Part shown: positions 61,792-64,000 of the stretch, in pieces
Layout: every line of letters starts with the position of its first letter
Position numbering within the stretch: the first letter of the stretch is position 1
Assembly (NCBI RefSeq): GCF_003201285.1
Contig: NZ_QICS01000003.1
Location: forward strand, 124,001-188,000
Length of the DNA: 64,000 nucleotides
Direction: 5' to 3'
DNA from: Lachnotalea glycerini
GTDB taxonomy: Bacteria; Bacillota; Clostridia; Lachnospirales; Lachnospiraceae
Position numbers and translations under genes: made by a program
The notes under the pieces: model-generated
What the model saw: the letters and a program-made list of their open reading frames with translations, nothing else
The model's database searches: none
What the model was told of the DNA's origin: nothing

Positions 61792-62819
61792 GCTGCCCCT
61801 CCGCTTTTATTCATGCGTATCAATAAGTAAATAAGATACGGTGCACCTAAAATACCCGTAATGATACCCACAGGGAAACGTGTATCAAAGGCATACTGTC
61901 CTATGATATCTGCCAGAAGCACCATAACCGCTCCTGTCAAACCCGCAGGCAGTATGGTGGAAATTCCCTTTCCAGCAAGCCACCCCGCAATCGGTCCTGA
62001 CAAAAAGGCAACAAAAGAAATAGGTCCTGTCACCGATGTTGCCACAGCAATCAAAAATACTGCACACATTACCAGCAGAACTCTTGTCTGATCGGTTCTA
62101 AGTCCAAGCGTTATGGCTGAATGTTCCCCAAGCTCCAGAATTTTCAACTGTCTTCCCAAAAGAAACAACAAGCCGCCAAAAATCCAAACAGTCCAAAAAA
62201 GCCCTGCCATATCCTTACTTTGTATCCCATTTAAGCTGCCGCTAAGCCACCTGAGAGCTGCGGGTACATCATATTGATTGGCACGAAGCAACAAATAGGA
62301 TATGACTGCATTTAGCATGGCCTGAATACCGATTCCAATCAAAATCATTTTTCCACCCGAAAAACTTGCACCGCGTGAAAGTACGTAAATCAGACAAGCA
62401 ACTAACAGTCCTGCCAGAATAGACGCAATCGACGCAACTGTCGTGTTCACCTCTAATACCAAGATAAAAAACACCGCTGCCACACTTGAGCCTGAAGTAA
62501 TGCCGATGATATCTGGACTTGCAAGAGGATTTCGAAGCATCGTCTGAAATGTGCTTCCCGCCATTCCAAATGCCATTCCTGCCATAATCCCTGCAAGCAT
62601 TCTGGGATACCTAAGTGTCCTAATTGAGAAGGAAGCTCCTTGTATCTGCTCTCCCATAAGTACTCTGACTATCACAGAAAGTGAATATCTGGTATTGCCT
62701 AAATAAAGCATTGCGATACTTAGCATCAGTACGAAAACAGCCAGCAAAAATGTCACAGTGATAAAACGATTTTTCCTTTTTCGAAAACCTTCCTCTACAT
62801 AATGATTCTTTTTTGTCAT
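61788..62819 (-). CDS. FecCD-type siderophore permease, second subunit
   Basis: 343 residues, nine to ten membrane segments. GSTFQTMLRNPLASPDIIGI (about 86) and the AVATSVTGPISFVAF and LPAGLTGAVMVLLADI regions are FecCD signatures. It overlaps both neighbours by four bases, forming a tightly coupled operon. Confidence 0.92.
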   Translation of the reverse strand: MTKKNHYVEEGFRKRKNRFITVTFLLAVFVLMLSIAMLYLGNTRYSLSVIVRVLMGEQIQGASFSIRTLRYPRMLAGIMAGMAFGMAGSTFQTMLRNPLASPDIIGITSGSSVAAVFFILVLEVNTTVASIASILAGLLVACLIYVLSRGASFSGGKMILIGIGIQAMLNAVISYLLLRANQYDVPAALRWLSGSLNGIQSKDMAGLFWTVWIFGGLLFLLGRQLKILELGEHSAITLGLRTDQTRVLLVMCAVFLIAVATSVTGPISFVAFLSGPIAGWLAGKGISTILPAGLTGAVMVLLADIIGQYAFDTRFPVGIITGILGAPYLIYLLIRMNKSGGAA

Positions 62820-63811
62820 AATGAACGCACCTTCGCTCTCATCGCAATCGATACCAATACGGGTGCACCGATAAATGCTGTGACAATCCCTGCCTCTAAT
62901 TCACCCGGAGTTCCAATTAGTCTTCCCAGAATATCAGATGTTGTTAAAAGGATTGCCCCTCCAATAGCAGACATTGGAACTACCAGACGCATATCTGCCC
63001 CACAAAGAAGCCTCATGGTGTGTGGAATCATAAGTCCCACAAAGCCAATTGGTCCTGCCAAAGCGGTAGTTGCGCCGCACAATAAAACACCTGCTAAAGC
63101 TCCGATTAATCGCACGACACCCGTTCGTACACCAAGGCCAGTTGCTACATCATCTCCAAGTGCCATAGCATTTAGGGCGGAGGCAAGGAAAATTCCCATA
63201 AGTAATCCTGCTGCCAAAAAAGGTGCTATGATGCGTATTCCGTCCCATGTAGCTCCGCTTACGCTTCCCACCTGCCAGAAGCGAAACGCATTCATGACTT
63301 CGGTTCTGGGCAAAATAACTGCACTGACCAGTGATGACAATGCAGCACTGGTTGCTGTTCCCGCTAATGCTAACTTGATTGGTGTTGCTCCACCATACCC
63401 CATTGAACCGATACGATATACAAATATCGCAGTAACCGCGGCACCTGCCAGTGCAAACCATATGTATTCACTTGCTGAATTGATATGAAAAAATGCTATT
63501 CCGCTGACTACAAACAAGGACGCTCCTGTATTAACACCCAGAATACTTGGATCAGCCACCGGATTTCGAGTTATCGCCTGCATCAGGGCACCTGAAACTC
63601 CAAGAGAAGCTCCTGCTAGAATACTAAATACCGTTCTGGGTATGCGCTCACGTATGACTCGCGACTCAAAAGAACTGCCGCCAGCTAACAGAGTATGTAA
63701 AACCGTATCTAAACTGATGTTTCTAGAGCCAAAAGCCAATGATGCTGCAAAACACAATATGATTCCAAGGCTGCTGGCGCCAATCATCAGGATCATTTTT
63801 TTTCGCATCAT
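62816..63811 (-). CDS. FecCD-type siderophore permease, first subunit
   Basis: 331 residues and about nine membrane segments. GALMQAITRNPVADPSILGV (about 82) and ATALAGPIGFVGLMIPHTMR, then LSAIGGAILLTTSDI match FecD/FepD. Its start overlaps the stop codon of the binding-protein gene (GAATGATG). Confidence 0.92.
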   Translation of the reverse strand: MMRKKMILMIGASSLGIILCFAASLAFGSRNISLDTVLHTLLAGGSSFESRVIRERIPRTVFSILAGASLGVSGALMQAITRNPVADPSILGVNTGASLFVVSGIAFFHINSASEYIWFALAGAAVTAIFVYRIGSMGYGGATPIKLALAGTATSAALSSLVSAVILPRTEVMNAFRFWQVGSVSGATWDGIRIIAPFLAAGLLMGIFLASALNAMALGDDVATGLGVRTGVVRLIGALAGVLLCGATTALAGPIGFVGLMIPHTMRLLCGADMRLVVPMSAIGGAILLTTSDILGRLIGTPGELEAGIVTAFIGAPVLVSIAMRAKVRSL

Positions 63812-64000
63812 TCTACTTTATCTGCCGCCTCTCCAATCAAACTCAGATATTCATCAATGGTTGCGGGTATGGAGAGTGCACTTGGTGTTCCAGAAGCGGC
63901 AAGCGGTGTTTTGTCCTCAATCAAGGCAACAGAACCTCTTTGTACAGCGGGCAGTGTACCAATCAATTCGTCAGACTGCAAAGCCTCAAGAAGGGATGTA
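63808..64000 (-). CDS. Siderophore-binding protein, C-terminal part (partial)
   Basis: The frame runs off the right edge; about 63 residues are visible. LQSDELIGTLPAVQRGSVAL and TPSALSIPATIDEYLSLIGE are the C-terminus of a FhuD/FepB-like periplasmic-binding protein, ending AADKVE. It delivers the iron complex to the FecCD permeases. Confidence 0.85.
   Translation of the reverse strand, partial: TSLLEALQSDELIGTLPAVQRGSVALIEDKTPLAASGTPSALSIPATIDEYLSLIGEAADKVE

Noticed and set aside
62802-63488. 228-aa rightward ORF
   Set aside because: Antisense to the two FecCD permease genes, which have clear signatures; opened by their codon use.

Overview
The window looks like the chromosome of a low-GC, Gram-positive anaerobe of the class Clostridia, probably Lachnospiraceae. 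This rests on AT-rich DNA, strong AGGAGG-type ribosome binding sites, AgrB/AgrC-type peptide signalling, an iron-sulfur L-serine dehydratase in two subunits, GH35/LplB-LplC-type sugar uptake, and lipobox-bearing lipoproteins. The assignment is inferred from family content, not from a marker gene. I see no rRNA, tRNA or CRISPR array.

The first ~23 kb is an AT-rich accessory region built around secreted peptides and littered with dead mobile-element fragments. From the left: the tail of a calpain-like cysteine peptidase; two paralogous AgrC-like histidine kinases (374-1690, 8142-9635); remnants of a DUF1906-type hydrolase and an IS1182-type transposase; a leftward unit of secreted protein, three ABC permeases and one ATPase (7187-3734); and an AgrB peptidase whose reading frame continues without a stop into an AgrD-like autoinducer peptide (9820-10542), with a strong promoter flanked by a 28-bp tandem repeat.

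Next comes the most interesting system, a complete, apparently intact RiPP cluster on the plus strand (11678-17518). It has its own consensus promoter, a 70-aa precursor with a C-x-C-x-C-x-C core, a radical SAM/SPASM maturase, a subtilisin-like protease fused to a second domain that resembles clostridial peptide-maturation proteins, an ABC exporter and a small AAA ATPase. The three central genes overlap by one base each. It sits between an ISL3 transposase remnant and a glucosaminidase remnant. A second, decayed bacteriocin-like locus follows (18157-23022): an ABC pair, a broken ABC ATPase, a start-less bacteriocin-like peptide reading frame, an integral-membrane zinc peptidase and a small membrane protein.

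From 23.4 kb onward the DNA is ordinary chromosome: a SplB-like radical SAM protein; a TetR regulator and DUF4097 gene carrying the same 26-bp operator; a LysR gene divergent from a serine transport/dehydratase operon; an XRE/DUF3169-like pair; a YkgJ-type protein; and a bacitracin-type defence block (UppP, ABC permease and ATPase, radical SAM/SPASM protein, histidine kinase, response regulator). Then come Hsp20, a GH35 beta-galactosidase with its ABC importer and LacI regulator sharing cre/LacI-like operators, an ECF sigma/anti-sigma pair, an amino-acid ABC importer and a GntR(YtrA)-ABC unit.

The right end holds a restriction-modification system (HNH endonuclease plus a fused m5C/m6A methyltransferase plus a small DNA-binding protein), a perfectly 180-bp-periodic tandem copy of a structured dispersed repeat also found at 45.3 kb, several small enzymes (GNAT, phosphoesterase, methyltransferase) and a FecCD-type siderophore importer running off the right edge.
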